The position numbers and the translations under genes were made by a program. Positions 37,101-46,300 of a stretch of 64,000 nucleotides of DNA are shown piece by piece. Position 1 is the first letter of the stretch. Every line of letters starts with the position of its first letter. The notes below the pieces were generated by a model, which saw only the letters and a list, made by a program, of their open reading frames with translations, was not told where the DNA came from and did no database searches. Source of the stretch: Streptomyces sp. NA04227 (lineage in GTDB: Bacteria > Actinomycetota > Actinomycetes > Streptomycetales > Streptomycetaceae); NCBI RefSeq assembly GCF_013364195.1, contig NZ_CP054918.1, positions 4,205,001 through 4,269,000 of the forward strand, read 5' to 3'.

Positions 37101-38140
37101 GCGTGCGACAGCCGCGCGTAGAGCGGCAGGATCTCGGTGGCACCCGGCATGCCCTGGGTGTGCCGGTACTTCTTCTCCAGCGCGTCCGCGGTGTCGCGGA
37201 TCTCGCGCTCACCGGACAGGAAGACCAGGATGTCGCCGCGCGGCTCGCGCGAGAGCTCGTCCACCGCGTCCACGATCGCGGTGATCTGGTCCCGGTCCGA
37301 CTCGGCGGAGTCCTCCTCGAGCAGCGGCCGGTAGCGCACCTCCACCGGATACGTCCGCCCGCTCACCTCGACGATCGGCGCGGCCCCGAAGTGCCGCGAG
37401 AAACGCTCCGGATCGATGGTCGCCGAGGTGATGACCACCTTCAGGTCCGGGCGGCGCGGCAGCAGCTGCGCCAGATAACCCAGCAGGAAGTCGATGTTCA
37501 GGGAACGCTCGTGCGCCTCGTCGATGATGATCGTGTCGTAGGCGCGCAGCTCCCGGTCGGTCTGGATCTCGGCGAGCAGGATGCCGTCCGTCATCAGCTT
37601 CACGAAGGTCGAACCGCCGACCTGGTCGGTGAACCGCACCTTCCAGCCGACGGCCTCACCCAGCGGCGAGTCCAGCTCCTGCGCCACCCGCTCGGCGACC
37701 GTACGGGCCGCCAGCCTGCGCGGCTGCGTGTGCCCGATCATGCCGCGCACACCCCGGCCCAGCTCCAGACAGATCTTCGGGATCTGCGTGGTCTTACCGG
37801 AACCGGTCTCACCCGCGACGATCACGACCTGGTGGTCGCGTATCGCCGCGAGGATCTCGTCCTTCTTCTGGCTGACCGGAAGCTGCTCGGGATACGAGAC
37901 GGCCGGCACCCGGCCCGCCCGCAGGGCGAGCCGCTCCTCGGCGGCGGCGGCCTCCGCCCCGATCTCCGCGAGCACGGCGGACCGCGCCTCGGGCTTACGG
38001 ATCCTGCGCGCACCCTCCAGCCTGCGGCCGAGCCGGTTGGCGTCGCGCAGCGACAGAGCGGAGAGGCGGTCGGAGAGAGCGGCGAAGTCGCCCTGCGGGG
38101 CGGTGCCCGAGGCGGAGGCGGGGGCGGGCTGCGTAGACAT
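34106..38140 (-). CDS. hrpA: ATP-dependent RNA helicase HrpA
   Basis: 1344-residue DEAH-box helicase that acts on RNA, in other bacteria on stalled ribosomes. Walker A GETGSGKTTQ near residue 110, TQPRRLAA, IIDEAHERS near 205, ITSATIDPERFSRHFG, VFLSGEREI and the motif VI QRKGRCGRTSDGICIRLY; then the winged-helix/HA2 region and the long HrpA-specific DUF3418 C-terminus (KAYPALVDDGDTVSVRLF). Full length. GTG/ATG region: ATG 38140 with GGGG 6 nt upstream. Transcribed toward the tRNA-Asp. Confidence 0.96.
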   Translation of the reverse strand: MSTQPAPASASGTAPQGDFAALSDRLSALSLRDANRLGRRLEGARRIRKPEARSAVLAEIGAEAAAAEERLALRAGRVPAVSYPEQLPVSQKKDEILAAIRDHQVVIVAGETGSGKTTQIPKICLELGRGVRGMIGHTQPRRLAARTVAERVAQELDSPLGEAVGWKVRFTDQVGGSTFVKLMTDGILLAEIQTDRELRAYDTIIIDEAHERSLNIDFLLGYLAQLLPRRPDLKVVITSATIDPERFSRHFGAAPIVEVSGRTYPVEVRYRPLLEEDSAESDRDQITAIVDAVDELSREPRGDILVFLSGEREIRDTADALEKKYRHTQGMPGATEILPLYARLSHAEQHRVFQAHQGRRIVLATNVAETSLTVPGIKYVIDPGTARISRYSHRTKVQRLPIEPVSQASANQRKGRCGRTSDGICIRLYSEDDFLARPEFTDAEILRTNLASVILQMTAAGLGEIEKFPFIDPPDHRNIRDGVQLLQELGALNPSEKDVRKRLTQMGRKLAQLPVDPRLARMVLEADRNGCVREVMVIAAALSIQDPRERPTEKQAQADQQHARFKDETSDFLAYINLWRYVREQQKALSSSAFRRMCKSEFLNYLRIREWQDIYTQLRTVAKQMGLTIAEDDSGDQQIHISLLAGLLSHVGMKDVKESKDAKPARGGEGEKGRGGRNEYLGARGAKFAVFPGSALFKKPPRFLMSAELVETSRLWARVNARIEPEWIEPLAGHLLKHTYSEPHWEKDQAAVLAYEKVTLYGVPIVAQRKVNYGRIDPEVSRELFIRHALVEGDWRTHHKFFADNRKLLTEVEELEHRARRRDILVDDETLFDFYDERVPEHVVSGAHFDSWWKRKKTEEPELLDFERSMLINEQAQAVTKADYPDSWRQGALKFRVTYQFEPGADADGVTVHIPLQVLNQVTDEGFDWQIPGLREEVVTELIRSLPKPIRRHYVPAPNYAKAFLERAQPLQEPITVTLARELKRMVGVPVTGDDFDLSRVPEHLRITFRIVDERRRQLAEDKDLEALKLQLRPKARKAISRAAAATAERSGEQSVERSGLTDWTVGTLSRLFETKRAGQPVKAYPALVDDGDTVSVRLFDTEAEQQRAMWRGTRRLILRNIPVNPAKFASDKLSNAAKLALSANPHGGIPQLFADCVTAAADKLIADFGGPAWDEESYRKLYEKVRAEIVDATVHTVGQVQQVLAAWQSCERRLKTVTSPALKDNVADVRAQLDALVHPGFVTEAGLGRLGHLMRYLVAADRRLQQMPSNAQRDTTRMDKVRELQDEYAWLLEQLPQGRPAPQEVQEIRWMLQELRVSYFAHALGTAYPVSDKRILKIVDKYA

Positions 38141-38342
38141 ACGAACCCCAGGATCTCATCCCGGGGAAATCGGTGGCGAACTCTTTTGCCGGGGAGGCAG
38201 GGGAGGCGGGAGGGAGAGGGATCACGAGGGGCCGGGGGCTGGGTGCCCTGGGCTGGGGGCCTCCGGGGGCGGGGCTGGTGTGGTGGGTCGTGCGGCCGAC
38301 CGTCGCGGGGCCGGTTTGGCGGGTTTGTCCTAGCGTGGCCGT

Positions 38343-39476
38343 ATGTCTGAGGAATCCGGGGCGGATACGGGCGGGGACGTCCCCGAGGACGGGGACAGGG
38401 ACGGGGGCGAGGGCCGGAGCGGGGGCGGCGCGCACGCTCGTACGCGGCGGCCCCGGGAGCGGTGGTCGTGGTTTCGCGGGACGCCGTTCTGGCCCGCGAC
38501 CGTGCTCGTCGTCATCCTCGCCCTCGCGGCGGGCCTCTTCGCGGGCTCGTACACGTACTCCATGGCCAAGCCCACGCCGCACCACATCCCCATCGGTGTG
38601 ACCGGGGACGTCGCGGCACTGAGCGGCAAGTCCTACATCGCCGACCTGGAGCGCGAACTCGACACCTCGCTGAGCCCGCACCGGTACGACACCCGGGCCG
38701 AGGCCGTGCACGAGGTGCAGGAGCAGAACATCTTCGCGATCGTCGACGTCGCGCCGGGCGGGCGGGCCGTCGAGTTCGCGGTGTCCAGCGCCTCGGGCGC
38801 CTCGGTCGCCGACGTACTCACCCGGGCGGCGCCGCAGGTGGCCGAGGAGGCCGGGGTGAAGGTGCGGGTGAGAGACCTCAACCCGCTCCAGGAGGGCGAC
38901 CCGCGCGGCCTGGCGATCTTCTACATCACCCTGGCCGCGGTGATCGTCGGCTTCGTCGGCTCGATCCAGCTCTCCGTGCACGGCAGGGACCTGGGCCCGC
39001 TGGCACGCATCGTGTTCACCTCGGCGTACTCGATGCTCGGCGCCCTGGTGATCGTCGGGGTCGTCGACTGGTGGATCGGGGCCGTCGACCTGCCCGAGGG
39101 CGAGTCCTGGGTGATCCTCGCGCTGACGATGTTCACCTCCGGCATGGTCTCCACGATGTTCACCACCCTCTTCGGCCGCTGGGCGATGCTGCCCACCTGG
39201 GGCCTGCTGATCATCCTCGGCAACCCGTCCTCCGGCGGCGCCGTCTCCTGGCCCCTGCTGCCGACCGCACTGCGCGTCATCGGCCGTTGGCTCCCGCCCG
39301 GCGCCTCGGTCAGCGCCCAGCACACGGCCGTCTACTTCCCCCACAACCAGCACGCGGCCCCCTTTCTCGTCCTCGCCGCCTGGGCCCTCGTCGGCACCTC
39401 GGTGTTCTGGTTCTGGCGGCATCGCCATCCCGGCGCCTCGTCGACGTTGCCCCGGGGGGAGCACGCGGCGGTGTGA
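38343..39476 (+). CDS. membrane protein, ABC-2/YhgE-like (DUF3533 type)
   Basis: 377 residues. After a 45-residue Gly/Asp/Arg-rich cytosolic leader, helix 1 (ATVLVVILALAAGLFAGSYTYS) is followed by a ~130-residue external domain and then five membrane segments (GLAIFYITLAAVIVGFVGSI to APFLVLAAWALVGTSVFWFW). The layout matches YhgE/Pip-type or ABC-2 permease-like proteins. Role unknown, perhaps export. TAGCGT lies 6 nt before ATG 38343 without a ribosome binding site, so it may also be leaderless. Divergent from hrpA. Confidence 0.82.
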   Translation: MSEESGADTGGDVPEDGDRDGGEGRSGGGAHARTRRPRERWSWFRGTPFWPATVLVVILALAAGLFAGSYTYSMAKPTPHHIPIGVTGDVAALSGKSYIADLERELDTSLSPHRYDTRAEAVHEVQEQNIFAIVDVAPGGRAVEFAVSSASGASVADVLTRAAPQVAEEAGVKVRVRDLNPLQEGDPRGLAIFYITLAAVIVGFVGSIQLSVHGRDLGPLARIVFTSAYSMLGALVIVGVVDWWIGAVDLPEGESWVILALTMFTSGMVSTMFTTLFGRWAMLPTWGLLIILGNPSSGGAVSWPLLPTALRVIGRWLPPGASVSAQHTAVYFPHNQHAAPFLVLAAWALVGTSVFWFWRHRHPGASSTLPRGEHAAV

Positions 39477-39686
39477 GAGGGGCCGGGTTGGTCGGCTCGG
39501 GTGGGCAACCGTTGGGCGGGGCGGATGGTCGTTGTCTGTACGGATGCGCGAAAGCGTTCGTGTGCGCGTACGCCGCCAGGACTTTCAAGAGCGCAAGATC
39601 ACCAAGATCACCAAGAGCGCGACGATCGCCAAGATCACGAACATCGCAAGGTTCACGAAACACGAGATCCGTCCTAGGGGGGACCC

Positions 39687-40424
39687 ATGTCTCGCAGTGC
39701 TCGTACGTCCCGTTCGCTCGGCTTACTGGCCGCCTCGGCCCTGATCGCCCTGCCCGTCGGGGTGGGGCTCGCGGCCTTGCCCGCGTCCGCGGCCGAACCC
39801 ACGGCCACGGCGGTCGCCGACGACGGCGGCCACTCGGTCACGTACACGGCCGGGGCGCAGCAGTACAACGAGGTGGTGATCACCGAGGCCAAGGGCACGG
39901 AGTTCACCATCGACGACACCGTGCCGATCACGGCCGGCACCGGATGCGTGCACCCCGACAAGACCGACCAGACCAAGGTCGTGTGCACCCTGACCGAGTT
40001 CGGCGACTACTGGGTCCGCATCCATGTCGACCTCGGTGACTACAAGGACGAGTTGTCCATGCACGCTGGCAACGAGAACGTCATCCACGGCGGCTCCGGC
40101 AACGACACCCTCACCGGCGACGGCAACGACATGCTCTACGGCGACGACGGTGACGACACCCTCACCGGCGGCACCCAGCTCGGCGGCAACGGCGCCGACC
40201 TGCTCTCGGCCCCGAACTACAGCGCCGACGGCGGCTACGGCAACGACACCCTCGTGGGCACGGACGACGCCGACACCCTTTACGGCGGCCCCGACCACGA
40301 CATGCTGATCGGCCGCGCGGGCGACGACGTGCTGTACGGCAACAGCGGCAACGACACCATCTACGGCGGTGGCGGCAACGACACCATCTCGGGCGGTCCG
40401 GGGACCAACGAGATCCACCAGTAG
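39687..40424 (+). CDS. secreted RTX-type calcium-binding repeat protein
   Basis: 245 residues. A Sec signal peptide (SRSLGLLAASALIALPVGVGLAALPASA, cut before AEP) is followed by a ~90-residue beta-rich domain and then nonapeptide repeats GGSGNDTLTGDGNDMLYG, GGPDHDMLIGRAGDDVLYG, GNSGNDTIYGGGGNDTISGG that form a calcium-binding beta-roll. There is no transport signal of type I secretion, so it is exported by Sec and folds on extracellular calcium. AGGGGGG precedes ATG 39687. Function unknown; surface or matrix protein possible. Confidence 0.87.
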   Translation: MSRSARTSRSLGLLAASALIALPVGVGLAALPASAAEPTATAVADDGGHSVTYTAGAQQYNEVVITEAKGTEFTIDDTVPITAGTGCVHPDKTDQTKVVCTLTEFGDYWVRIHVDLGDYKDELSMHAGNENVIHGGSGNDTLTGDGNDMLYGDDGDDTLTGGTQLGGNGADLLSAPNYSADGGYGNDTLVGTDDADTLYGGPDHDMLIGRAGDDVLYGNSGNDTIYGGGGNDTISGGPGTNEIHQ

Positions 40425-40501
40425 GGGCGCACGGCTCGGCGTCGTCGAGTCATCGGTAACGAAAGCGGTCGCAGGTACGAAAGCGGCTCCAGGTACGGAA
40501 G

Positions 40502-40539
40502 CGGCCCCACCGATGGATGGTCTTTCTTCGGTGGGGCCG
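40502..40539 (+). terminator. hairpin terminator after the RTX gene
   Basis: Perfect 12-bp stem CGGCCCCACCGA/TCGGTGGGGCCG, 14-nt loop, 78 bp after the RTX stop. Confidence 0.7.
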
Positions 40540-40581
40540 TGCCGGGTGCCTTGTTCGGGCGTACGTTGGCGTACCGGTATG

Positions 40582-40615
40582 AAAAAGGCCCCCTCCGAGA
40601 ATCTTCGGAGGGGGC
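40582..40615 (-). terminator. terminator of the tRNA-Asp/tRNA-Phe pair
   Basis: On the minus strand, 11-bp stem GCCCCCTCCGA/TCGGAGGGGGC with a 6-nt loop, then CTTTTTC. 22 nt after tRNA-Phe. Confidence 0.9.
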
Positions 40616-40637
40616 GTTCTGCCTGTTCAGGCTGCTG

Positions 40638-40711
40638 TGGCTGGGGCCGGGGTCGAACCGGCGACCTTCCGCTTTTCAGGCGGACGCTCGTACCAACTGA
40701 GCTACCCAGCC
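40638..40711 (-). tRNA. tRNA-Phe (GAA)
   Basis: Acceptor GGCTGGG/CCCAGCC, anticodon stem TCCGC/GCGGA with loop CTGAAAA, T loop GTTCGAC. No encoded CCA. 38 nt after tRNA-Asp copy 2 in the direction of transcription. Confidence 0.96.
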
Positions 40712-40749
40712 ATCCGCTCGGAGAGCGGGAGTGATCCGAGGGATCACAG

Positions 40750-40824
40750 CGGTCCTGACGGGATTTGAACCCGCGGCCTCCACCTTGACAGGGTGGCGAG
40801 CACTCCAAACTGCTCCACAGGACC
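40750..40824 (-). tRNA. tRNA-Asp (GTC), copy 2
   Basis: Same 75-nt sequence as 33867-33941. Cotranscribed with tRNA-Phe. Confidence 0.96.
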
Positions 40825-41319
40825 AGGCTTTTGCGTGGTGCGCGGGATAAGTCTCGCACATCCTCTCGCGTGTCCCCAACGGGATTCTCGCCGTCTCCGC
40901 ACGCTCACCGGGCAGCCGGAAGGTGGGGGATTCGCAGATTCCTGGAGGGAGATCACACAAGCCCGCCACCCTTCTTCCGGAAGCTCCGCCTTGCTCCGAG
41001 AAGCCCTTGAGCAAGGCCTTCATCGGTGTGAGGTGGTGCTCCGTCAGCTCGGGTGACGTCGCTGAATGAGCGTATCAGAACCACGGGGGTGCTCCGAAAA
41101 CGTCCATGTGGGGAGGGTGGGAGGGGAGGGCGCGTGCGGGGTGGGTGGTCGGCTCCGGGAGCGCAAGTTGTTGTCCCCGGGCTGTGGATAACTGCCCGAC
41201 CGTGACTGCCTGTGGAAAACCTCGGGTGAGGTCCGTCGCCGTGCCAGACTCGCAGTGCCTTGATCACAGGGCGCCGGGCCCGGGGAGCGGGCGCGGCCGG
41301 GGGGGAAGGGGCTGGGGGA
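40825..41319. other. gene-free region upstream of the small exported protein
   Basis: 495 bp without a supported gene. It holds the tRNA-Asp promoter (on the minus strand) and, further right, the upstream region of the gene at 41320. No strong stem or repeat seen. Confidence 0.35.
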
Positions 41320-41790
41320 GTGAAACCGAGGATACGAGGGACCTTGATCGCGGTCGCGGTGGTGGCCGCCGCGATCGGGGTCACGGAGTGCGGCAAGGCG
41401 GTTCGGGGCGACGAGGAGCCTCCGCGAGCGAAGAAGGAAGTACAGCGAGATGTGCGGCAGGTGATCGAGGACGCGGGGCTTTCGCCCGTGGACTCCTCGT
41501 ATGTGGCGACCATGCACAGCGGGGGCTCGGCGCCTCGGAAGGAGTGTTGGATCGATGCCGAACGGTCGTTGGCCGCGGCGGTACCCGCGAAGGAGGACCT
41601 GGGCGCGGTGGTCGCGGTCGCCGAGCGGCACGGCTGGCGGGCGGGGAAGCGGCAGAAACTCCGAGGCGAAAGCGATCTTGAGTTCGTCGAGCTGAAGAAG
41701 TCGGGCTGGACACTCATCTTCTCGCGGTTCCTGTCCCAGGACCGCTTCGGGGGTTCCCTCCACTTCTCCGCCAGCCGCGACGACTGCTGA
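41320..41790 (+). CDS. small exported or membrane-anchored protein of unknown function
   Basis: 156 residues. GTG 41320 with AAGGGG about 8 nt upstream. The N-terminus KPRIRGTLIAVAVVAAAIGVTECGK is a signal peptide or membrane anchor; the Cys context (VTEC) does not fit a lipobox. The mature part has a predicted alpha/beta pattern (VIEDAGLSPVDSSYVATMHS, CWIDAERSLAAAVPAKEDLGAVVAVAERHGWRAGKR, GWTLIFSRFLSQ). No family recognised. Confidence 0.72.
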   Translation: MKPRIRGTLIAVAVVAAAIGVTECGKAVRGDEEPPRAKKEVQRDVRQVIEDAGLSPVDSSYVATMHSGGSAPRKECWIDAERSLAAAVPAKEDLGAVVAVAERHGWRAGKRQKLRGESDLEFVELKKSGWTLIFSRFLSQDRFGGSLHFSASRDDC

Positions 41791-41877
41791 GGGGGCGGTG
41801 GTTGGCGTCGGCCGGAGCGGAAAACGCTCGAAGCCCGTCACCTGGGAAGGCGAACGGGCTTCGGGAAAAGAACGATG

Positions 41878-41950
41878 TGCCCCCAACGGGATTCGAACCC
41901 GTGCTACCGCCTTGAAAGGGCGGCGTCCTAGGCCGCTAGACGATGAGGGC
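41878..41950 (-). tRNA. tRNA-Glu (TTC)
   Basis: Acceptor GCCCTCA/TGGGGGC, anticodon stem CCGCC/GGCGG with loop CTTTCAA, T loop GTTCGAA. No encoded CCA. It marks the left edge of the accessory NRPS locus. Confidence 0.95.
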
Positions 41951-42112
41951 TATCGGCCCACCTGGGCGCTGCGGTGCAGCGCGTCGGGGACGTGAGAAGC
42001 ATATGGGATGCGAGGAGGGATCGCCAAAACGATTGTCGGGCGGAGCTGGCAGCAACGACCGACCACTGCCGGCACCGGGTGACGGCCACGGCCACGGCCA
42101 GGCCACGGCCAC

Positions 42113-42158
42113 GCCTCCCGCACCGACCCGTCCCACAGGGCGGCCCGGTGCGGGAGGC
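42113..42158 (-). terminator. hairpin terminator of the NRPS-monooxygenase operon
   Basis: Perfect 12-bp stem GCCTCCCGCACC/GGTGCGGGAGGC, 9 bp beyond the monooxygenase stop. The tract just beyond it has GGCCAC repeated (42083-42112). Confidence 0.72.
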
Positions 42159-42166
42159 GCCGGAGC

Positions 42167-43390
42167 TCAGCTGGTCGCCACCGGCTTCCCCGTCTGCTGC
42201 TCACCCTTGTCCGACCCCTGCTGCTCCCTGATGGGGAAGGCCAGGGAGTCCTCCAGCATCTTGATCAGGCTGGCGCGGGGCAGGAAGCGGAAGAAGGCGT
42301 CGCGCAGGGGGCGGAGGATGCCCGTGGCCTGCTCGAAGGAGCTGAGCCGACGGGAGGCGGCGACCATGCCGCTGGTGCGTTCGCGGCGCTCGTCCTCGTA
42401 GCGGCGCAGGGCGGCCGGGAGGTCGGTGGCCGATTCGAGGCAGCGGCCGAGGACGACGGCGTCCTCGATGGCCATGCCGGAGCCCTGGCCGAGGCTGGTG
42501 AGCATCGGGTGGGCGGCGTCGCCGAGGAGGGTGACCGGGCCCTTGCCCCAGCGGTCCAGGAAGGCGCGGTCGCGGGAGGGCACGGCGATGATCGACTCCT
42601 CGGGAGTGGAGCTGATCGCCTGCCGCACCTCGTCGGCCCAGCCCTCGTAGGAGGCGAGGACGTCGTCCTTGGTGCCCTGCCAGTCGTGGGAGCGCTCGGT
42701 GGGCATGTTCTCGGTGCCCCACCAGTAGAGGGTGCCGCCGCCCATGTCGACCAGACCGAAGCGCTTGCCGCTGCCCCAGAAGTGCACGACGGAGCCGGGC
42801 GGGAAGTTCGGGTGCGAGAAGGGCACCAGGCCCAGGTAGCAGACGTAGCCGCTGTCCTGGGACTCCTCCGGGGCGGGGCCGACGAGTTGGCGGCGGATGA
42901 CGGAGTGGAAGCCGTCCGCGCCGATGAGTACGTCGCCGTGCGCTTCGGTGCCGTCCTCGAAGGCGACCCTGACGCCGTCCTCTTCGGACTCGAAGCCGGT
43001 GGCCACGGCGCCGGTGCGGATCGGGATGCCCTCGGCGGCGTCGAGCAGGGCCTTCTGCAGGGCGGGGCGGGTGATCAGGACGCTCGGTATGCCGATCCGG
43101 TCGATGATCTCCGGGAAGGGGAACTCCCGGATCGGCCGTCCGGCGGCGGTGCGGACGTGGTACGACTCGAGCGTCTGGCCGTGCGCGGCCAGGTCGATGC
43201 CGAGGCCGAGCGAGTCCAGGGCGCCGATGGCGTTGCTCATGACGGACAGGCCGGAACCGGCCGCCCGCAGTTCCCCGGCCCGCTCGTGGACCTCGACGTC
43301 GAGTCCGGCGCGACGCAGCGAGATCGCCGCCGTCAGTCCGCCGATTCCCGCGCCGATAACGAGGGCCTTCTTGGGTGCGTGCTGTGTCAC
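42167..43390 (-). CDS. FAD-dependent monooxygenase, PxaB/LgnD-like candidate
   Basis: 407-residue group A flavoprotein monooxygenase (UbiH/salicylate hydroxylase fold). N-terminal GAGIGGLTAAISLRRAGLDVEVHERA binds FAD, GADGFHSVIRRQL is the DG motif and GDAAHPMLTSLGQGSGMAIEDAVVL the second FAD site. GTG 43390 lies 1 bp after the NRPS stop, so the two are surely one operon. Next to a Ser/Pro-type bimodular NRPS, the best reading is the Baeyer-Villiger enzyme that turns an indolizidine-like NRPS product into a pyrrolizidine, as PxaB, LgnD and BhmK do. This assignment rests on context; plain hydroxylation is the alternative. Confidence 0.85.
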   Translation of the reverse strand: MTQHAPKKALVIGAGIGGLTAAISLRRAGLDVEVHERAGELRAAGSGLSVMSNAIGALDSLGLGIDLAAHGQTLESYHVRTAAGRPIREFPFPEIIDRIGIPSVLITRPALQKALLDAAEGIPIRTGAVATGFESEEDGVRVAFEDGTEAHGDVLIGADGFHSVIRRQLVGPAPEESQDSGYVCYLGLVPFSHPNFPPGSVVHFWGSGKRFGLVDMGGGTLYWWGTENMPTERSHDWQGTKDDVLASYEGWADEVRQAISSTPEESIIAVPSRDRAFLDRWGKGPVTLLGDAAHPMLTSLGQGSGMAIEDAVVLGRCLESATDLPAALRRYEDERRERTSGMVAASRRLSSFEQATGILRPLRDAFFRFLPRASLIKMLEDSLAFPIREQQGSDKGEQQTGKPVATS

Positions 43391-43391
43391 T

Positions 43392-46300
43392 TCAGTGTCC
43401 GATCAGTTCGGTGACGGCCTTGACCAGGTGGGCGATGTGCGGTTCTTCCATGATCGTGAGGTGGTCCCCGGGCACGTCCACCACGGTGAGTTCACCCGCG
43501 GTGAGTGCGCCCCAGCCGTTGGCCGGGTCCTGGTGCAGGGACTCGGCGTGGCTGTGCATGGCGTCGAGGACCGCGGGCAGCGGCTCGGAGGCGTGCAGGA
43601 GTACCAGGTCCTGGTCGACCACGTCGGGCCGGTAGGCGGCGGTGGCCCGCCAGTTGGCCTCGTAGACGCGGAAGAGGCGGCGTACGACGGCACCGGTGCT
43701 GCCCGCGGGGAGGACTCCCTCGTCCACCGCCAGCCGGGCGATGAACTCGAACTTATCCTCCAGGGTGTCCAGTTCGGCGGGGATCACCTCCATCGGGGAG
43801 TCGCCGCCACGCTGGAGCCACAGCAGTTCCCAGAAGAACCACCCGAGCAGGGCGTCGTCGTCGGTCCTCTTGTGGGTGCCGAACTTCAGCGCCACGGTGT
43901 CGAGCAGGATGACGCGTTCGGCCTTTTCCCCCGCGGCCCGCAGCTGCCGGGCCATCTCGAAGGCGACGAAGCCGCCGAAGGACCAGCCGCCGATGGTGTA
44001 CGGGCCGCTCGGCTGTGCGCGGCGCATGGCGGCGACGTAGGAGGCGGCGATGTCCTCCAGGGTGGTGAGGGGTTCGGTGCCGTGGTCGCCGCCTGCCGCC
44101 TGGAAGGCGTAGAACGGCTGGTCCTCGTGGAGGTACTTGGCGAAGGGGACGTAGCACAGGACGTTGCCGCCCATGGGGTGGACGAGGAAGAGCGGGCGCC
44201 GTGAGCCCTTGGTGCGCAGCGGCACCAGTGGGTCGAAGGCGGTGGTGGCCCCGCCGGAGCGCAGTCGCCGCGCCAGTTGCGCGACGGTCGGCGCGGACAC
44301 GAACTCGGACAGCGGCAGGGCGGCGCCGTAGCGCTGTTCGAGGATGACGACCAGGCGCATGGCGGTGAGCGAGGTGCAGCCGAGTTCGAAGATGTTGTCG
44401 TGGACGCCGAGTGAGGGCAGTTCGAGCAGGTCGCAGATGACCTCGGCGAGGGTGCGTTCGTAGGCGTCCCGGGGCGCGGTGGCCTCGGTCGCGGCGGCCG
44501 TGGTCAGGGGGAACCGGCGCAGGGCGGCGTCGTCGCGTTTGCCGCTCGGGGTGAGCGGGAGCGCGTCCAGCCACTCGAAGTGCGAGGGCACCAGGTAGTC
44601 CGGCAGGACGGTCCGCAGCTGCTTTCCGAGCAGGGTCAGGTCCGCGCCCGCCGGGTCGCCGACCAGGAAGGCGGCGAGGAAGGAGTCGTTGCTCTCGCGC
44701 CGCCGGGCGACGACGGCCGCCTCCGAGAGGCCGGGGTGCATGGCCGCGAAGCGGGTCACGGCCAGCTCCACCTCGGCCGGTTCGACCCGGTAGCCGCGCA
44801 CCTTGACCTGGGAGTCGGCCCGGCCGAGGCAGACCACGTCGCCGCCGGGCAGGGCGAAGGCCAGGTCGCCGGTGCGGTACAGGCGGCCGAGCGGATGCTC
44901 CACGAAGCGTTCCGCGGTGAGCTCCGGCTGGCCGATGTACCCGTCGGCGAGGCAGTCGCCCGCGAGGTACAGCTCGCCCTTGACCCCGGTCGGCACCGGC
45001 CGCAGCTCCTCGTCGAGGATCAGCAGCCGCGAGCCGTCGACGGCGGTGCCGATCGGCGGCAGCGCCGGGAAGAGGGCCGGGTCGCCGCTCATCGTGTACG
45101 AGGCGACCACGTGCGACTCGGTGGGCCCGTACTGGTTCTCCAGGATCACCCCGGGCGATGCCGCGCACAGGGCGCGGATTTCGTCGGTGACGCGCAGCTG
45201 CTCGCCGGAGGAGATGACGGCCTTCAGGCCGCTCGGCGCCAGGTCCAGGGCGGCGGCGGTCTCGGCCAGTTGCTGGAGGGCCACGTAGGGGAGGTAGATC
45301 CGCTGGACGCGTTCGCGCTCCAGCAGGCGCAGCAGTCCGGGCAGGTCGCGCCGTTGCTCCTCGGTCAGTACGTGCAGGGTGCCGCCGCTGCCGAGAGTGG
45401 CGAAGATCTCCTGGAAGGAGACATCGAAGCTGAGCGGGGCGAACTGCGCGGTGGCGCCGCCGGGTACGCCGCTCGGGATGCCGTTCTGCCAGTCGATCAG
45501 CTGCGACAGCGAACGGTGCGGCATCGCCACGCCCTTGGGGCGGCCGGTCGAGCCCGAGGTGAACAGCACGTACGCGGTGTCCGTGGGCGAGATCGCCGGG
45601 AGCGGCCCGCTCGCCTCGGCGCCGCCGAGGGCCTCCTCGGCGAGGAGTACGGGCGCGCCCTGGCCGAGCGGCGCGATGTGCGCGGCATGGGCGATGACGC
45701 TGTGCGGCCGGGCCTGTTCGACCATGGCGGCGAGCCGTTCCGCGGGGTAGGCGACGTCGAGCGGGACGGCGGCGGCGCCCGCCTTCAGCACGCCGAGGGT
45801 GACGGCGACCGTCTCGGGCGAGCGCTCCATGGCGATGCCGACCCGGTCCCCGGAGCGCGCGCCGCGCGCCAGCAGGGCGGCGGCCACCCGGTCGGAGGCA
45901 CGGCCCAGTTCGGCGTAGGTCCAGTGCTCCTCGCCGAAGGCGAGGGCGCGGGCCTCGGGAGTACGGGCGGTCTGGGCGGCGACGGCGGTGACGACGTCCT
46001 GGGGCTCGGCCCCGGTCCGGGTGGTGAGGATGTCCTGGGGCTCGGCCCCGGCGGTCGCCCGGCCCGGCTGCCCGTCGGTCGGGGTCAGGAAGCCGAAGTC
46101 CGGTGCCTCGTCGGCGTGTTGGACCAGTCGCTCCAGGATCGCCGTGAAGCGGTCCCCGTACAGCTCGGCCTGCGCGTGCGTGAAGGTCTCGCCGTGGTGG
46201 TCCATCCGCAGCCGCAGGGCGCCGTCGCGGGGGTCGACCACGGCGTTGACCAGGAGCTGGAAGTTGGTCTCCTCCCAGGTGCGGAAGTCGAGCAGCCGCA

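Noticed and set aside
34088..38350. Plus-strand frames opposite hrpA (760 and 631 codons)
   Set aside because: Antisense shadows of an intact HrpA.
39532..39744. Small Lys/Ile/Thr-rich frame upstream of the RTX gene
   Set aside because: Third positions are GC-rich, but it runs through the RTX ribosome binding site and start with no start signal of its own; more likely repeats in the leader.
41320..41790. Lipoprotein call for the small exported protein
   Set aside because: The Cys context VTEC lacks the small residue needed at -1 of a lipobox.
41878..42166. tRNA-Glu as attachment site of an integrated island carrying the NRPS
   Set aside because: No integrase and no partial tRNA copy at the far side of the NRPS.
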